Source of the DNA: CAZMCT01 sp964564785
GTDB lineage: Bacteria > Planctomycetota > Phycisphaerae > UBA1845 > Fen-1342
Assembly: GCA_964564785.1 (NCBI GenBank)
Contig: CAZMCT010000012.1
Location: 1 to 51,234, forward strand
Direction of reading: 5' to 3'
Length of the DNA: 51,234 nucleotides
This document shows positions 26,613 to 35,881 of this stretch, piece after piece. Position numbers and translations under genes: made by a program. The stretch's first letter is position 1. Each line of letters begins with the position of its first letter. The notes beneath the pieces were generated by a model. The model searched no databases and had not been told where the DNA came from. It was given only the letters and a program-made list of their open reading frames with translations.

Positions 26613-27140
26613 TCACGGTGCCACGCCAAAGCCCGAAAGCTTGCGCCCCGCCGCGTCGTAACGGGCGAGATCGACGCTGCGCAACAGCTTCGTGATGTGA
26701 ACGATCTGTCCCGTGTGGCCGGAAAAGTGCTCGACGACGTGAAACACGGCCACCAGCCCGCTGACCTCGTACTCCTGGATCGTGTACTGCCGCAACAAGT
26801 CGGTCGGCGAGAGCTGCCGAATAACCACCTGCGCCTCGGCCACGGCCGCTTCGAGCGGCGGCAGAATCGCTGCGGTCGGTAGCGGTCCGCGCTCCGCGAA
26901 TTCCGCCGTCCGATCGCGCTGGACACCCCGCCCGCCCAGCCCACCCAAGATCCACTGTCGCACGTTGCCGGTCAGGTGCAGGACGAGGTTCCCGACGCTG
27001 TTGGTGTGCGCATTGCCGCGGTGCCAGAGTTCGGATTCTTCGAGCCCGGTCACGCAGCGGCGAATCTGCTCGAGAAACTCGCCCAGCTTGGCGTCGGCAT
27101 GCCGTAGAAACTCGGCGGCCAGTCGCGCGGCGTCATCCAT
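26613..27140 (-). CDS. DinB-like / DUF1572-type four-helix protein
   Basis: A 175-residue helical protein of the DinB/YfiT superfamily. It has the opening helix DAARLAAEFLRHADAKLGEFLEQI, then HTNSVGNLVLHLTGNVRQW, whose His in NLVLHLTGN is the first metal-ligand position, and VFHVVEHFSGHTGQIVHITKLL, which supplies the other two His positions (HVVEH, GHTGQ). The superfamily includes metal-dependent thiol-S-transferases such as bacillithiol transferases; the substrate here is unknown. The ATG at 27140 has GGGAG nine bases upstream. It is divergent from the secreted protein gene at 27309. Confidence 0.8.
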   Translation of the reverse strand: MDDAARLAAEFLRHADAKLGEFLEQIRRCVTGLEESELWHRGNAHTNSVGNLVLHLTGNVRQWILGGLGGRGVQRDRTAEFAERGPLPTAAILPPLEAAVAEAQVVIRQLSPTDLLRQYTIQEYEVSGLVAVFHVVEHFSGHTGQIVHITKLLRSVDLARYDAAGRKLSGFGVAP

Positions 27141-27308
27141 CCGCGGCTCCCGTATTCGGACGTTGAGACGGATTTTCGCCGCGCACCCGGCCCGGAACCA
27201 GTATCCCGGGCTCGGATTCGCTTGCCCACGGCGACCCCGGTCTCGATACTGGCATTGAGACGCGGCGCAAAAGGACCTTCGTGCTCGTTGCAGCGGAGCG
27301 ACGGACCG

Positions 27309-29729
27309 ATGCCAATGAAGATGTGCCGAGCGGTGCTCCTGCTGGTGGGCGTCATGCTGGTCGCCGTACACCCGGCTGGCGCGCAGACGCTCATCAGCGA
27401 CCTGCCGCTGGACGGGAACCTGCTGGACCGCGTCTCGGGCACGCCGGCCGAGTTCGAGCGGTCGAGCACGGCCCACACGGCGGAGGGCGCGGCGGTTCCT
27501 CCGAATGCGCCGCGCTTCGAGACGTTCGCGCTCGCGTCCGGTTTCAATGACTGGGTGCTGCCGACCTACCCGGCGGACGAGCGCGGCCCGTTTGCGGTAT
27601 GCAATGGGTGGGTGTTCGCGAGCGACAAGGACGGGCGCATCTGGCGGGGCGTGACCGGCGATGATTACGAGTGGGTCGGCAGCCTGCCGCCGGGCGAAGT
27701 CGTGCGCGCCGGCGCGGGTTTTGCGACGCCGGGCGGTGCGCTACTGGTTGGGACGGGCCAGGGCTGGGCGGATCCGCCGAACGGCAAGCTGTTCCGCAGC
27801 GCGGACGACGGGGTCACGTGGACGCAGGTGCTGGCGTTCCGGGTGGGTGTTGCAGCGCATTGGAACTTCACGGCCCTGGGGCCGACGATCTTCGTCAGCG
27901 AGTACGGTCAGACGAGCGCCGAGGGCGACGGCAACGCGCGGCAGATCTTTCGCTCCGACGACGACGGCTGCACGTGGCAGCTCGTGTACGATCCGCCGCC
28001 GCACGAGAACATGCACTGCCACCAGATTCTCGCGGACCCGTGGGGCGGCTGCGTCTACCAGATGTGGGGCGACACCAACTTCCAGGTGATCCGCACGTGC
28101 AACGGCGGGCAGAGCTGGGAGTTCGTCCACGACTACTACCTCGCGACGGGCGGCCTGGCCCGGCCCGAAGGGCTGTACTGGGGGCACGAGGGCGTGGGCG
28201 TACCGGGCATCCAGCGTTACGACCGTGTTACCGGGCAATGGACGCACGTGTTCCGGCCGTGGTTCAGCGCCAACAACAATCAGAACATCTACAGCCTGTT
28301 CGAGCACGCGGGGGTGATGTACTGCCCGTTCGCGGTCGATCGCCAGGAGCTGTGGGCGTCGCCGGACGGCGAACACTGGACGTTGCTGCGCCACCGTTTT
28401 TCACTGGGGGGCACGTACGGTCTGCGGCGGCTGGTGGGTCACTGTGGCGAGTGGGTGCATGGGTACTACCTCTCGGGTTCTTCGCCCCACCTGAGCGGCG
28501 ATAGCGTGCGTTTCCGGCCCGGACAGGTGGAAGCGGTGATCGGTCTGCGCCTCGAGCCGCCGGCGGAGAATCTGCTGGGCTCGCTCCAGGCGTCCAGCGC
28601 GGAAGAAGGACTGGCGGGCTGGTCGAGCGTTGGCGACGCCAGCGTAAGCTGGGAGCCCGGCGTCGCGTACGACGGCTCCGCGTCCCTCCGCGTGGACTGG
28701 AACTTCGGACTGCCGAGCGTCATCTGTCCCGCGGTGCCGACGCCGATCGCCGCCGGCCGGCCGCTGAAAGCGCTGGTGCGCCTGCGCGGGGCCGAGCACG
28801 TTTCGGCGATGTATCTGGGCGACGACCTGCACCCGGGGCCGGCCGCATTCCGGCGTGTGTGCGCCTTCGACGCGTGGACGCCGGGCGAGTGTGCGTTCCA
28901 GGTGGCCGCGGAGGACAACCGGGTCCGCCTGTGCGTCATGGCTCTGGCTGAGGTGTCGACGCCGAAGACCTTCTGGCTTGACGGCTACCAGGTTACGGCG
29001 GGGCAGGTGGGCCGCACGTGGGTCCCGGGCGGCAGCCCGCGGGCCGGCGATTTCCTGAAGCATACGGTCGCGTTCGGTTCGGAGTGGACGGACGTGCTGT
29101 GCTTCAACCCGGATTTCGACAGTGTCGACGGCGACGTGTCACGGCGGGTCGTCCAGTCGTGGGTCGAGAACGACCAGCGCTACGTCAAGCTCGAATACGA
29201 TCGTGCGGGGCATTGCTGGCAACTGACGGAGGCGTACGACGGCCAGGTGCGGACGACTTGCCGCCTCGGGCAGGCCGAGGTGCAGCCGGGCGAAGTGCAC
29301 CGCTTCGCCGTGCGGCACGGCGCCAGCGGCTGCGAGCTGCACCTGCGCGTCGCGGCCGACCGCGCCTCCGCCAATATCGGCCTCGCCTGGACCGTGCAGC
29401 CGGCCGCAATCTGGATCGGTTGCAGTCCGGCCGGCACGGACCACGCCCCGGGCGTGTACGCGCGCAGCCGGGTGTGGGCCGGTTGGCTGAGCGACGAACA
29501 GCTCCAGGCCCAGCTCGGCGGCGGGCCGGTGCACCCGCCCCGCGGCGACTGCAACTGCGACGGCCTGACCGACTTGGGCGACATCAACGCGTTCGTGCTG
29601 GCCCTGACCAGTGCCGAGGCCTACGCGGCGGCTTTTCCGGACTGCAACCGTATCAGCGCCGACTGCAACCGCGACGGCATCGTGTCGCTCGCCGACATCA
29701 ACTCGTTCGTGGATGCGCTGACTCCGTAG
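27309..29729 (+). CDS. Secreted BNR/LamG-like protein with dockerin-like end
   Basis: An 806-residue exported protein. Signal peptide MKMCRAVLLLVGVMLVAV with probable cleavage after AGA-Q. Residues ~60-400 carry BNR-like Asp-box elements (SADDGVTWTQV, SDDDGCTWQLV, CNGGQSWEFV), suggesting a sialidase-type beta-propeller but without visible catalytic residues. The middle looks like a carbohydrate-binding jelly roll (SWSSVGDASVSWEPG analog region ~460-600), followed by a LamG-like part to ~745. The last ~55 residues form two dockerin-like loops (DCNCDGLTDLGDINAFVLAL and DCNRDGIVSLADINSFVDAL). GGAG at 27295-27298 supports the start at 27309. Likely a cell-surface or secreted glycan-interacting protein; function unknown. 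Confidence 0.75.
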   Translation: MPMKMCRAVLLLVGVMLVAVHPAGAQTLISDLPLDGNLLDRVSGTPAEFERSSTAHTAEGAAVPPNAPRFETFALASGFNDWVLPTYPADERGPFAVCNGWVFASDKDGRIWRGVTGDDYEWVGSLPPGEVVRAGAGFATPGGALLVGTGQGWADPPNGKLFRSADDGVTWTQVLAFRVGVAAHWNFTALGPTIFVSEYGQTSAEGDGNARQIFRSDDDGCTWQLVYDPPPHENMHCHQILADPWGGCVYQMWGDTNFQVIRTCNGGQSWEFVHDYYLATGGLARPEGLYWGHEGVGVPGIQRYDRVTGQWTHVFRPWFSANNNQNIYSLFEHAGVMYCPFAVDRQELWASPDGEHWTLLRHRFSLGGTYGLRRLVGHCGEWVHGYYLSGSSPHLSGDSVRFRPGQVEAVIGLRLEPPAENLLGSLQASSAEEGLAGWSSVGDASVSWEPGVAYDGSASLRVDWNFGLPSVICPAVPTPIAAGRPLKALVRLRGAEHVSAMYLGDDLHPGPAAFRRVCAFDAWTPGECAFQVAAEDNRVRLCVMALAEVSTPKTFWLDGYQVTAGQVGRTWVPGGSPRAGDFLKHTVAFGSEWTDVLCFNPDFDSVDGDVSRRVVQSWVENDQRYVKLEYDRAGHCWQLTEAYDGQVRTTCRLGQAEVQPGEVHRFAVRHGASGCELHLRVAADRASANIGLAWTVQPAAIWIGCSPAGTDHAPGVYARSRVWAGWLSDEQLQAQLGGGPVHPPRGDCNCDGLTDLGDINAFVLALTSAEAYAAAFPDCNRISADCNRDGIVSLADINSFVDALTP

Positions 29730-29771
29730 GTCGGCGGACGGTCGAAGTCAGTTTCCCCCCGCCGCCGCCGT

Positions 29772-29800
29772 TTGACACCCGCGCACCCCGTTTCTATCAT
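29772..29800 (+). promoter_or_regulatory. Strong sigma-70-type promoter for the TolC-like gene
   Basis: TTGACA (29772-29777, 6/6), exactly 17 bases, TATCAT (29795-29800, 5/6). The predicted start near 29807 leaves a 24-base leader containing GAGGCG (29821-29826) before the ATG at 29831. This is the best consensus promoter I saw in the window. Confidence 0.7.
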
Positions 29801-29830
29801 CGCGATCCGGTTGGAACTGTGAGGCGCGGC

Positions 29831-31723
29831 ATGGGGCGGCGTGGGCATGCGATGACGCGGGACTCGTCTGTGACAGCGCGGACAAGCCTAACCCGGGGAG
29901 TGGCCCTGATCGTGCTCGCGGCCGTCGTGCTCGGCTGCCAAAGCGAGCCGGATCGCGTCGAGACTTCGATCGCCGCCTACCGCGACCGGATGCTGGCGCG
30001 GAACCAGGAGGAGCCGCCACCCGGCATCACACCGCCCCGCGACCCGGTGGCGCAGCCCGCGCGGCCCGATCTGCCGCCGCGCTCCGCGCTGCCGGCCGGG
30101 CCCCACACCACCACCCAGCCCGCGCCCGCCGACCTGCTGGCCGAGGTCCCCGACCCCGCCGAGGCCGCCGCGGTACTCGCCGACCGCCTGGAACGGCTGC
30201 GCAAGGAGCAGGAAGGCCGCCCCGATCAACGGATCGTCCGCACCTACGAGCGCGTCGTCCAGCAGGCGAACGAGCTTCTCACGATGAACGGCGGCCGGCC
30301 GCAACGCACGCTGGGCCTGGCCGAATGCGTCGAGCGGACGCTGGCGAACAACTACACGATCCGCATCGAGGCGTATAACCCGGCCATCGCGCAGACGCAG
30401 ATCGTGGAGGCGGAGGCCGCGTTCGACGTCGAATTCTTCCTCGACACGACCTTGCAGGACCTCGATCAGCCGCCGGGCTCGACGTTCGTGGCGGGGCAGG
30501 CGGACGTACGGAAATATCAGGGCGGCTTCCGCCAATTGCTGCCGACCGGCATGCAGACCTCGGTGGGATTGGCGCAGAGCCGTACCTGGAACAACCTGCC
30601 GGCTGAGTTTCAGAGCGTGAACCCGCTGCACGAGTCCACGTTCTTCGCCGAGTTTCGTCAGCCGCTGTTGCGCGGCTTCGGGCTGGATGTGAATCGGGCC
30701 CAGATCATGATCGCGCGGCTCGGCCACGAGGCCAGCTACGAGGTGTTCGTGCAGCGCGTCAGCGACACGATCCTCCAGGTCGAGACCGCCTACTGGCAGC
30801 TCGCCCAGGCCCGTCGCCGGGCAGTCGTCTTGGCGGAAACCGTGGCCCAAACCTACGTCACCTACCTGAACATGAAGGAGCGTCTGCTCAACGACGCTAC
30901 CGCGGTCGAGGTGGCCAACTCCGAGGCCCGCTATCGCAGCCAATACGTCGTCTTCCTCGAGTCGCTCAAGCTCATCCGCGACGCCGAGGACCGCCTCAAG
31001 AACCTGATGAACGACCCCGAGCTCAAGCTCTCCGAGCAGCTCGAGATCATTCCGACCGAGACGCCCTACGTGGCCCCGACCGTGCTGGACCACTTCGCCG
31101 AGGTGCGCACCGCGCTGGAGGAGCGCAGCGAAATCCGGGCGCAGCGCAAGCGGATCGACCAGCGGCGCGTCGCCACCAACGTGGCCAAGAACCAGATCCT
31201 CCCCCAGCTCGACGTCTCGTTCCGCTACGACGTGGCCGGCAGCGGCAACTCCGCCGACAACTCGTTCGACAACCTGACGACCAACCGCTACATCTCCTGC
31301 ACGCTGGCGGTCAACTTCGCCTATAACTTCGGCGAACGTGCCGCGCGCGCTCGGCACCAGCGGGCCCGCCTCGAGGAGGCCCAGAGCGTGGTCGAGCTGA
31401 ATCAGCTCGCCGACGCCGTCGTCGAGGAAGTCAACGAGCGCATCCGTACGCTGATCGTCCGTTACGAACAGATCCCGCCCCAGTACGATTCGGTCGTCGC
31501 CGCCGAGCGCAACCTGCGTGCGTACCAGGCCCGCACGCAGCGCGTCGACCCGCTCTATCTCCAGAACGAATTGCAGGCCGTCGAACAGCTCGGCCAGAAC
31601 CGCACCCAACTGCTGAACGTCCTCACCGACTACAACGTCGGCATCATCCAGCTCGAGCGCGCCAAGGGCACCCTGCTCGAATACAACAACATCACCGTCA
31701 CCGATGTCCGGTCTCCGCGCTGA
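29831..31723 (+). CDS. TolC-like outer-membrane efflux lipoprotein
   Basis: A 630-residue outer-membrane factor. The lipobox VVLGC (Cys36) marks a lipoprotein, followed by a ~75-residue Pro-rich linker with many PP pairs. From residue ~150 the TolC/OEP pattern appears twice: TLGLAECVERTLANNYTIRIE with VSDTILQVETAYWQLAQARR, then TALEERSEIRAQRKRIDQRR with NQLADAVVEEVNERIRTLIVRYEQ. The long helices should form the periplasmic tunnel of a tripartite efflux or secretion system. No membrane-fusion or pump gene lies next to it. ATG 29831 is chosen over 29852 because of the leader described for its promoter. Its 3' end overlaps the next gene by 20 bases. Confidence 0.88.
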   Translation: MGRRGHAMTRDSSVTARTSLTRGVALIVLAAVVLGCQSEPDRVETSIAAYRDRMLARNQEEPPPGITPPRDPVAQPARPDLPPRSALPAGPHTTTQPAPADLLAEVPDPAEAAAVLADRLERLRKEQEGRPDQRIVRTYERVVQQANELLTMNGGRPQRTLGLAECVERTLANNYTIRIEAYNPAIAQTQIVEAEAAFDVEFFLDTTLQDLDQPPGSTFVAGQADVRKYQGGFRQLLPTGMQTSVGLAQSRTWNNLPAEFQSVNPLHESTFFAEFRQPLLRGFGLDVNRAQIMIARLGHEASYEVFVQRVSDTILQVETAYWQLAQARRRAVVLAETVAQTYVTYLNMKERLLNDATAVEVANSEARYRSQYVVFLESLKLIRDAEDRLKNLMNDPELKLSEQLEIIPTETPYVAPTVLDHFAEVRTALEERSEIRAQRKRIDQRRVATNVAKNQILPQLDVSFRYDVAGSGNSADNSFDNLTTNRYISCTLAVNFAYNFGERAARARHQRARLEEAQSVVELNQLADAVVEEVNERIRTLIVRYEQIPPQYDSVVAAERNLRAYQARTQRVDPLYLQNELQAVEQLGQNRTQLLNVLTDYNVGIIQLERAKGTLLEYNNITVTDVRSPR

Positions 31724-33860
31724 GCCCGCCGCTCCGGCTCGGCTCCCGCCTCTGCTGCGCTCGCCGCTGCCCGCCGTCCTGCTCGGGCTGCTGTGCTTCC
31801 TCAACAGCCTGGGCCACGACTTCACCTACGACGACCGGCATCTGATCGTCGACAACCCGCGCATCCGCCGCCTCGACGACGGACGCGGCATCTGGCTCTC
31901 CGACTGGTGGCAGCCCGCAACCGGCCCCTCCGAGTCCGCACCCCGCCGCGATCGGCTCTATCGCCCCCTCACACTCTTCACGTTCGCGCTCAATTACGCC
32001 CTCGCCGGCCTCCAGCCCGTCGGTTATCACGCCGCCAACCTCCTCCTGCACGCACTGGCCTGCGGCCTCGTCTGGCAGCTCGGACGGCGCCTCACCGCGA
32101 GCCCCGCCGTCGCCGGCATTGCGGCCGTGCTGTTCGCCGTCCACCCGGTGCACGCCGAGGCCGTCGCCAACGTCGTCGGTCGGGCCGAGCTGCTCGCGGC
32201 CATTCTCCTGATGTTCGGCCTGCTGGCTCTGTCGCCGCCCGACCGACCGGCCGGCGCCGCACGCGGCTGCATCGCGGCCGCCGCCTTTCTGGCTGCACTG
32301 CTGGCCAAGGAAACGGCGCTCTGCTACCCGGCTGTGGCGCTGCTCATGCTGTGGGAGCGGCGGCGCAGCAGCACCGGTCCGGCCCGCCCGGACCGCGTGC
32401 GCTGGTGGCTGATGCAGGTTGGTCTGCTGGCGGCGCCGCTGATGGTGTACTTCCCGCTGCGACTGGCGGCGCTGGAGGGCCGACTGCTGCGGCCCTCGGC
32501 AGATCACGTGCTGTTGAACCCGCTGGTGACGGCCAGGGGTCTGGAGCGGGTGACGGGGGCGCTGACCGTGCTGGGCCACTACGTGCGGTTGCTGGTGGCG
32601 CCGGCACGGCTGAGCTCGGACTACGGGCTGGCGATCATCGACCCTCGTTCAGGGCCGGACCTGATGACGGCGGTGGGCGTGCTCGGCGCGCTGGCCATAG
32701 TCGTCGGTCTGGCGGGCTACGTCCGGGGAGGGCCGGTGTGGCGGTGCGCCGCACTGCTGACCGCGATGACGGTCGCGAGTTACCTACTGATTTCGAACAC
32801 GGTCCTGCTGATCGGGGTGTCGGTGGCCGAACGTCTCATGTACTGGCCGTCGGTGCCGGCGCTGCTGCTGGCGGGCGTGGGGGTGGTCGAGTTCTGGCGG
32901 CGGCAGTGCGGGCCGGGGCGGCCGCTGGCGGCGCGGGCCGGTGTGCTGCGCGTGCTCGGGCTGCTGGTCGTCGCGGGCCTGGCGCTGCGGTCCGCGGTGC
33001 GCAGCGCCGACTGGCGCGACAACTTCACGCTGGTGAGTACGGATGTGGCAGCGTGGCCGCAGGGCGCGCAACTGCATCGCGGGATGGCGCTCGAGCTACT
33101 GCGGCTGGGGCGCGAAAACCCCGACGCCGAAATCCGTCAAGCACAGCTCGCCGCAGCCGAAAAGCATCTTGACGCGGTGCTGCGGCTGGATCCGGCGCAG
33201 GGCGGCGTGCTCGGCATGAAGGCCCGGCTGCGGGCCGAGGCCGGGGACCTGGCCGCGGCCGAGCAGCTCGCCCGCAGCGCGCTGGTTGTAAGCCCGCAAA
33301 ACACCGATGCGCTGTATGTGCTCGCCCGGCTGGCGGGGGCTGCCCCCGATCTCGCCCGGATTCATGAGCTCGAGCAGGCGGCCGCCGGGCAGCCGGGCGA
33401 TGCCGCCGCCCAGTTCGCGGCCGGCCAGGCCCTGTTCGAGCTCGGCAAGCCTGCAGAGGCCCGGCCATACCTGGCGCGGGCCGCCGAACTGAACCCGACC
33501 CACGTGGACGCGCTGCGCCTGCTCGGGCAGGCGCTCGCGGCAATCGACCGCCCGGACGCGGCCGTCGCGGTTCTGCAACGCGTGCTCGAGCTGTCGCCCG
33601 ACGACTGGTCGACCCACGCGAACCTGGCCTGGCTGCTCGCGCGCCGCGACGTGACGGCCGCGGTGCGGCACGCCGAGCGGGCGCGGGCCTTGCGGCCGGA
33701 TGACTTGCAGGTACTGACGAACCTGGCCGAGGCGTACGTGGTCGCCGGCCGCACGGCGGAGGCCGTGGCGCTCTTCCGGCAGGCGGCGGCCGGCTTGCCC
33801 GTCGGCAATCCGACGCGGCGCATCCTGGAAGAGCGGATCGCGCACCTCACGGCGCGGTGA
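31704..33860 (+). CDS. TMTC-like membrane protein with TPR domain (DUF1736 type)
   Basis: A 718-residue protein. The N-terminal half has about ten membrane segments starting with a GT-C style loop: a first helix, then LGHDFTYDDRHLIVDNPRIR, the Asp-Asp acidic loop of TMTC-type O-mannosyltransferase-like proteins. LLLHALACGLVWQLGRRL, HPVHAEAVANVVGRAELLAA and LAKETALCYPAVAL are conserved in this group. The DUF1736 region is at LGHYVRLLVAPARLSSDYG. From residue ~455 to the end there are about six to seven TPR repeats. Eukaryotic TMTCs mannosylate proteins; the bacterial role is unproved. The 20-base overlap with the TolC-like gene indicates co-transcription from the strong promoter. Confidence 0.82.
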   Translation: MSGLRAEPAAPARLPPLLRSPLPAVLLGLLCFLNSLGHDFTYDDRHLIVDNPRIRRLDDGRGIWLSDWWQPATGPSESAPRRDRLYRPLTLFTFALNYALAGLQPVGYHAANLLLHALACGLVWQLGRRLTASPAVAGIAAVLFAVHPVHAEAVANVVGRAELLAAILLMFGLLALSPPDRPAGAARGCIAAAAFLAALLAKETALCYPAVALLMLWERRRSSTGPARPDRVRWWLMQVGLLAAPLMVYFPLRLAALEGRLLRPSADHVLLNPLVTARGLERVTGALTVLGHYVRLLVAPARLSSDYGLAIIDPRSGPDLMTAVGVLGALAIVVGLAGYVRGGPVWRCAALLTAMTVASYLLISNTVLLIGVSVAERLMYWPSVPALLLAGVGVVEFWRRQCGPGRPLAARAGVLRVLGLLVVAGLALRSAVRSADWRDNFTLVSTDVAAWPQGAQLHRGMALELLRLGRENPDAEIRQAQLAAAEKHLDAVLRLDPAQGGVLGMKARLRAEAGDLAAAEQLARSALVVSPQNTDALYVLARLAGAAPDLARIHELEQAAAGQPGDAAAQFAAGQALFELGKPAEARPYLARAAELNPTHVDALRLLGQALAAIDRPDAAVAVLQRVLELSPDDWSTHANLAWLLARRDVTAAVRHAERARALRPDDLQVLTNLAEAYVVAGRTAEAVALFRQAAAGLPVGNPTRRILEERIAHLTAR

Positions 33861-33861
33861 A

Positions 33862-35046
33862 TCAGGGGGGCAGTTCGCCGAGCAGCGCGACGGCGAGCCG
33901 TTCGCAGGTGAGTTGCGGGGCGACGTTGCGATCGAGCAGGTACTCGGCTTCGTGAAGCGCTTCGAGGGCGCGCTCGAGCCGACCGGTCGGTTGCCGGGCG
34001 AGCGCGGCGGCGGTCTCGTGCTGCTGTGGGGCGTAGGGTGGCGCCGCAGCGCCGGTGCGCAGCAGCAATCCGTCGCGCAGCAACGCGGCCTGGAGCATCA
34101 AGACGAGCTTGAGGGCGGCGCGCAGCTCGTCCGTGGCGATCCGCCGCGTGGCCGCGCGGCGGCCCGGACCCTCGTCCTCTTCGTCGTCGTCATCCTCTTC
34201 CCGCTCTTCTTCCTCGTCTTCGTCGGGCTCTTCCGCCCGCGCGCGCTCCGCCTGGGCGGCGCGCGCGGCCAGCGTCGACGCGAGCTCGAGTGTGCCCTTG
34301 CCGAACGCCACGATGTCCTGATCGGGCACGAGAACGAGCTCAGCGGCCGCCGGCCACAGCTCGAGCAGGCCGAGCTGCTGCCAGCGGAGCGCGACGCCGA
34401 GCCGACCCTCCGAAAGATGCGCCAGCGTCCGCGCATCGGCGGCGGAGAGGTCGGTGCGGGCGCGCAGCTCGTGGGCCACGAATTCGGCGGGCAGCAAGCC
34501 GAACGGCACGGACTGGCAGCGCGAGCGGATGGTGGGCAGCAGCCGCCCGGCCGAGGAGGTGAGCAGGATCAGGCACGCCGTTCCGGGCGGCTCTTCGAGC
34601 GTTTTGAGCAGGGCGTTCTGGGCCTGCTCGTTCATGCGCTCGGCGTCGCGGACGATGAACACGCGGCGGCGGCCCTGCGACGGCTTGAGGGCGGCCGGCT
34701 CGATCAGAAAGTGACGCACAACGTCGACGACAAGGAACAGGGCCTTGCCGCGGCGGATGCGCGGGTCGGGGTGGAGCTTGTGCAGGCCGCGGTGAACCAG
34801 GTGCAGGTCGGGATGGTTGTCGGACTCCACCAGGCGGCACGCGGCGCAGCGGCCGCAGGCGTCGGCGTCGGCCGCGAGCCGCTCGTCGAGGCACAGCAGC
34901 CGGGCGGCGAGCGCCCGGGCGGTGAGCTCCTTGCCGACACCCTCGGGGCCCTCGAAGAGATACGCGTGGGGCGTGCGGCCGCTGTGCAGTCCGCGGCGGA
35001 GCAGGGCGAGCGCCCGCGGCTGATGCTGGACATCAGAGAGCCGCAC
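33862..35046 (-). CDS. holB: DNA polymerase III delta' subunit
   Basis: Clamp-loader delta' subunit, 394 residues, longer than the usual ~330. The AAA+ N-terminus has HAYLFEGPEGVGKELTARAL; the P-loop ends in Lys-Glu instead of Lys-Ser/Thr, consistent with a subunit that does not hydrolyse ATP. A zinc module follows (Cys52, Cys64, Cys67, Cys70 in CGRCAAC), then NEQAQNALLKTLEEPP and the SRC motif (TIRSRCQ). Residues 272-292 are an almost purely acidic run in the C-terminal part, unusual for the family. The start is taken as GTG at 35046, 14 bases inside the end of tmk; the Met codons further upstream lie within tmk. Confidence 0.88.
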   Translation of the reverse strand: MRLSDVQHQPRALALLRRGLHSGRTPHAYLFEGPEGVGKELTARALAARLLCLDERLAADADACGRCAACRLVESDNHPDLHLVHRGLHKLHPDPRIRRGKALFLVVDVVRHFLIEPAALKPSQGRRRVFIVRDAERMNEQAQNALLKTLEEPPGTACLILLTSSAGRLLPTIRSRCQSVPFGLLPAEFVAHELRARTDLSAADARTLAHLSEGRLGVALRWQQLGLLELWPAAAELVLVPDQDIVAFGKGTLELASTLAARAAQAERARAEEPDEDEEEEREEDDDDEEDEGPGRRAATRRIATDELRAALKLVLMLQAALLRDGLLLRTGAAAPPYAPQQHETAAALARQPTGRLERALEALHEAEYLLDRNVAPQLTCERLAVALLGELPP

Positions 35047-35707
35047 GCGTGACGGCCTCCTGGACCGCCTGCCAGACGGCGTCGGGCGGGCGGTCGGCGT
35101 CGATGATGACGACCGGGCGGGGATAGGCGGCGGGCAACTCGCGGAACAGTTCGCGGACGCGGCGGTGGAACTCAAGCGGGCGGCGCTCCATGGCATCGCT
35201 GGTCGCGCCGGCGAACATGCTCGTCTGCCCGACATCGCCGCGGCGGGCGTGGTGCGGCCGGCGACCGGTGCGCTCGAAGCCGACCTCGGGCGGGAGGTCG
35301 AGGATGAGCGTCAGGTCGGGCCACGTGTCGCCGACGGCCAGGCGGCCGAGAGCGAGGATCTCATCGCGGGGCACGCCGATGGCGCCCTGGTAGGCGCAGG
35401 TGGCGGAAATGAAACGGTCGCAGAGGATTGTCTCGCCGGCGGCCAGGGCCGGGCGGATGATCTCGGCCACGAGCTGGGAGCGCGAGGCCATGAAGAGCAG
35501 GGCTTCGCAGCGGTTGTCCATTTGGGCCAGGTCGAAGTCGAGCAGCACGTGGCGGATCCGGTCACCGACGGCGGTTCCGCCGGGGTCGCGGGCGCGACGC
35601 GGGATGAACCCCTGCTCGGCGACCCACGCGGCCAGGCGGTCGAGTTGCGTGCCCTTGCCGGAGCCGTCCGGCCCGTCGATGACAATGAACTTTCCCCGCA
35701 GGTTCAT
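35033..35707 (-). CDS. tmk: Thymidylate kinase
   Basis: Phosphorylates dTMP to dTDP with ATP, 224 residues, a normal family length. The P-loop is at 11-19 (DGPDGSGKG) and starts right after the first strand GKFIVI, which fixes the ATG at 35707. The DR(F/Y) motif is ILCDRFISATCAYQG, and the remaining core reads LTLILDLPPEVGFERTG. The residues after the P-loop read ARDPGGTAVGDRIR, with the DPGGT sequence in place of EPGGT. The tmk-holB order with overlapping ends is common in bacteria and links nucleotide supply to replication genes. Confidence 0.93.
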   Translation of the reverse strand: MNLRGKFIVIDGPDGSGKGTQLDRLAAWVAEQGFIPRRARDPGGTAVGDRIRHVLLDFDLAQMDNRCEALLFMASRSQLVAEIIRPALAAGETILCDRFISATCAYQGAIGVPRDEILALGRLAVGDTWPDLTLILDLPPEVGFERTGRRPHHARRGDVGQTSMFAGATSDAMERRPLEFHRRVRELFRELPAAYPRPVVIIDADRPPDAVWQAVQEAVTRAAL

Positions 35708-35816
35708 GAGCGGACGGTAGCGGAGCGGAACGACGCGGGCAAGCCGGTCGGGCATGCGTCCGGCGATCGGCGTCCGGGCGAGCACGGCCCGACCACGGGA
35801 GGCGACGCAACGCAAA

Positions 35817-35847
35817 CGGCTCTCCCTCCGCGGGCGAAGGAGAGCCG
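35817..35847. terminator. Terminator-like hairpin without T-run
   Basis: CGGCTCTCC at 35817-35825 is the perfect reverse complement of GGAGAGCCG at 35839-35847, with a 13-base loop that can pair further (CCT/AGG). It sits 35 bases beyond the stop of the minus-strand FG-GAP gene and before tmk on the same strand. There is no T-run on either side, so it may be a 3'-end stabiliser. Confidence 0.45.
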
Positions 35848-35881
35848 CGTGCCTCAGTGCGTTTGGATGTCCTGTGCCCGG

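Noticed and set aside
35817..35847. Classical rho-independent terminator
   Set aside because: The stem is perfect but there is no T-run on either strand; listed only as terminator-like.
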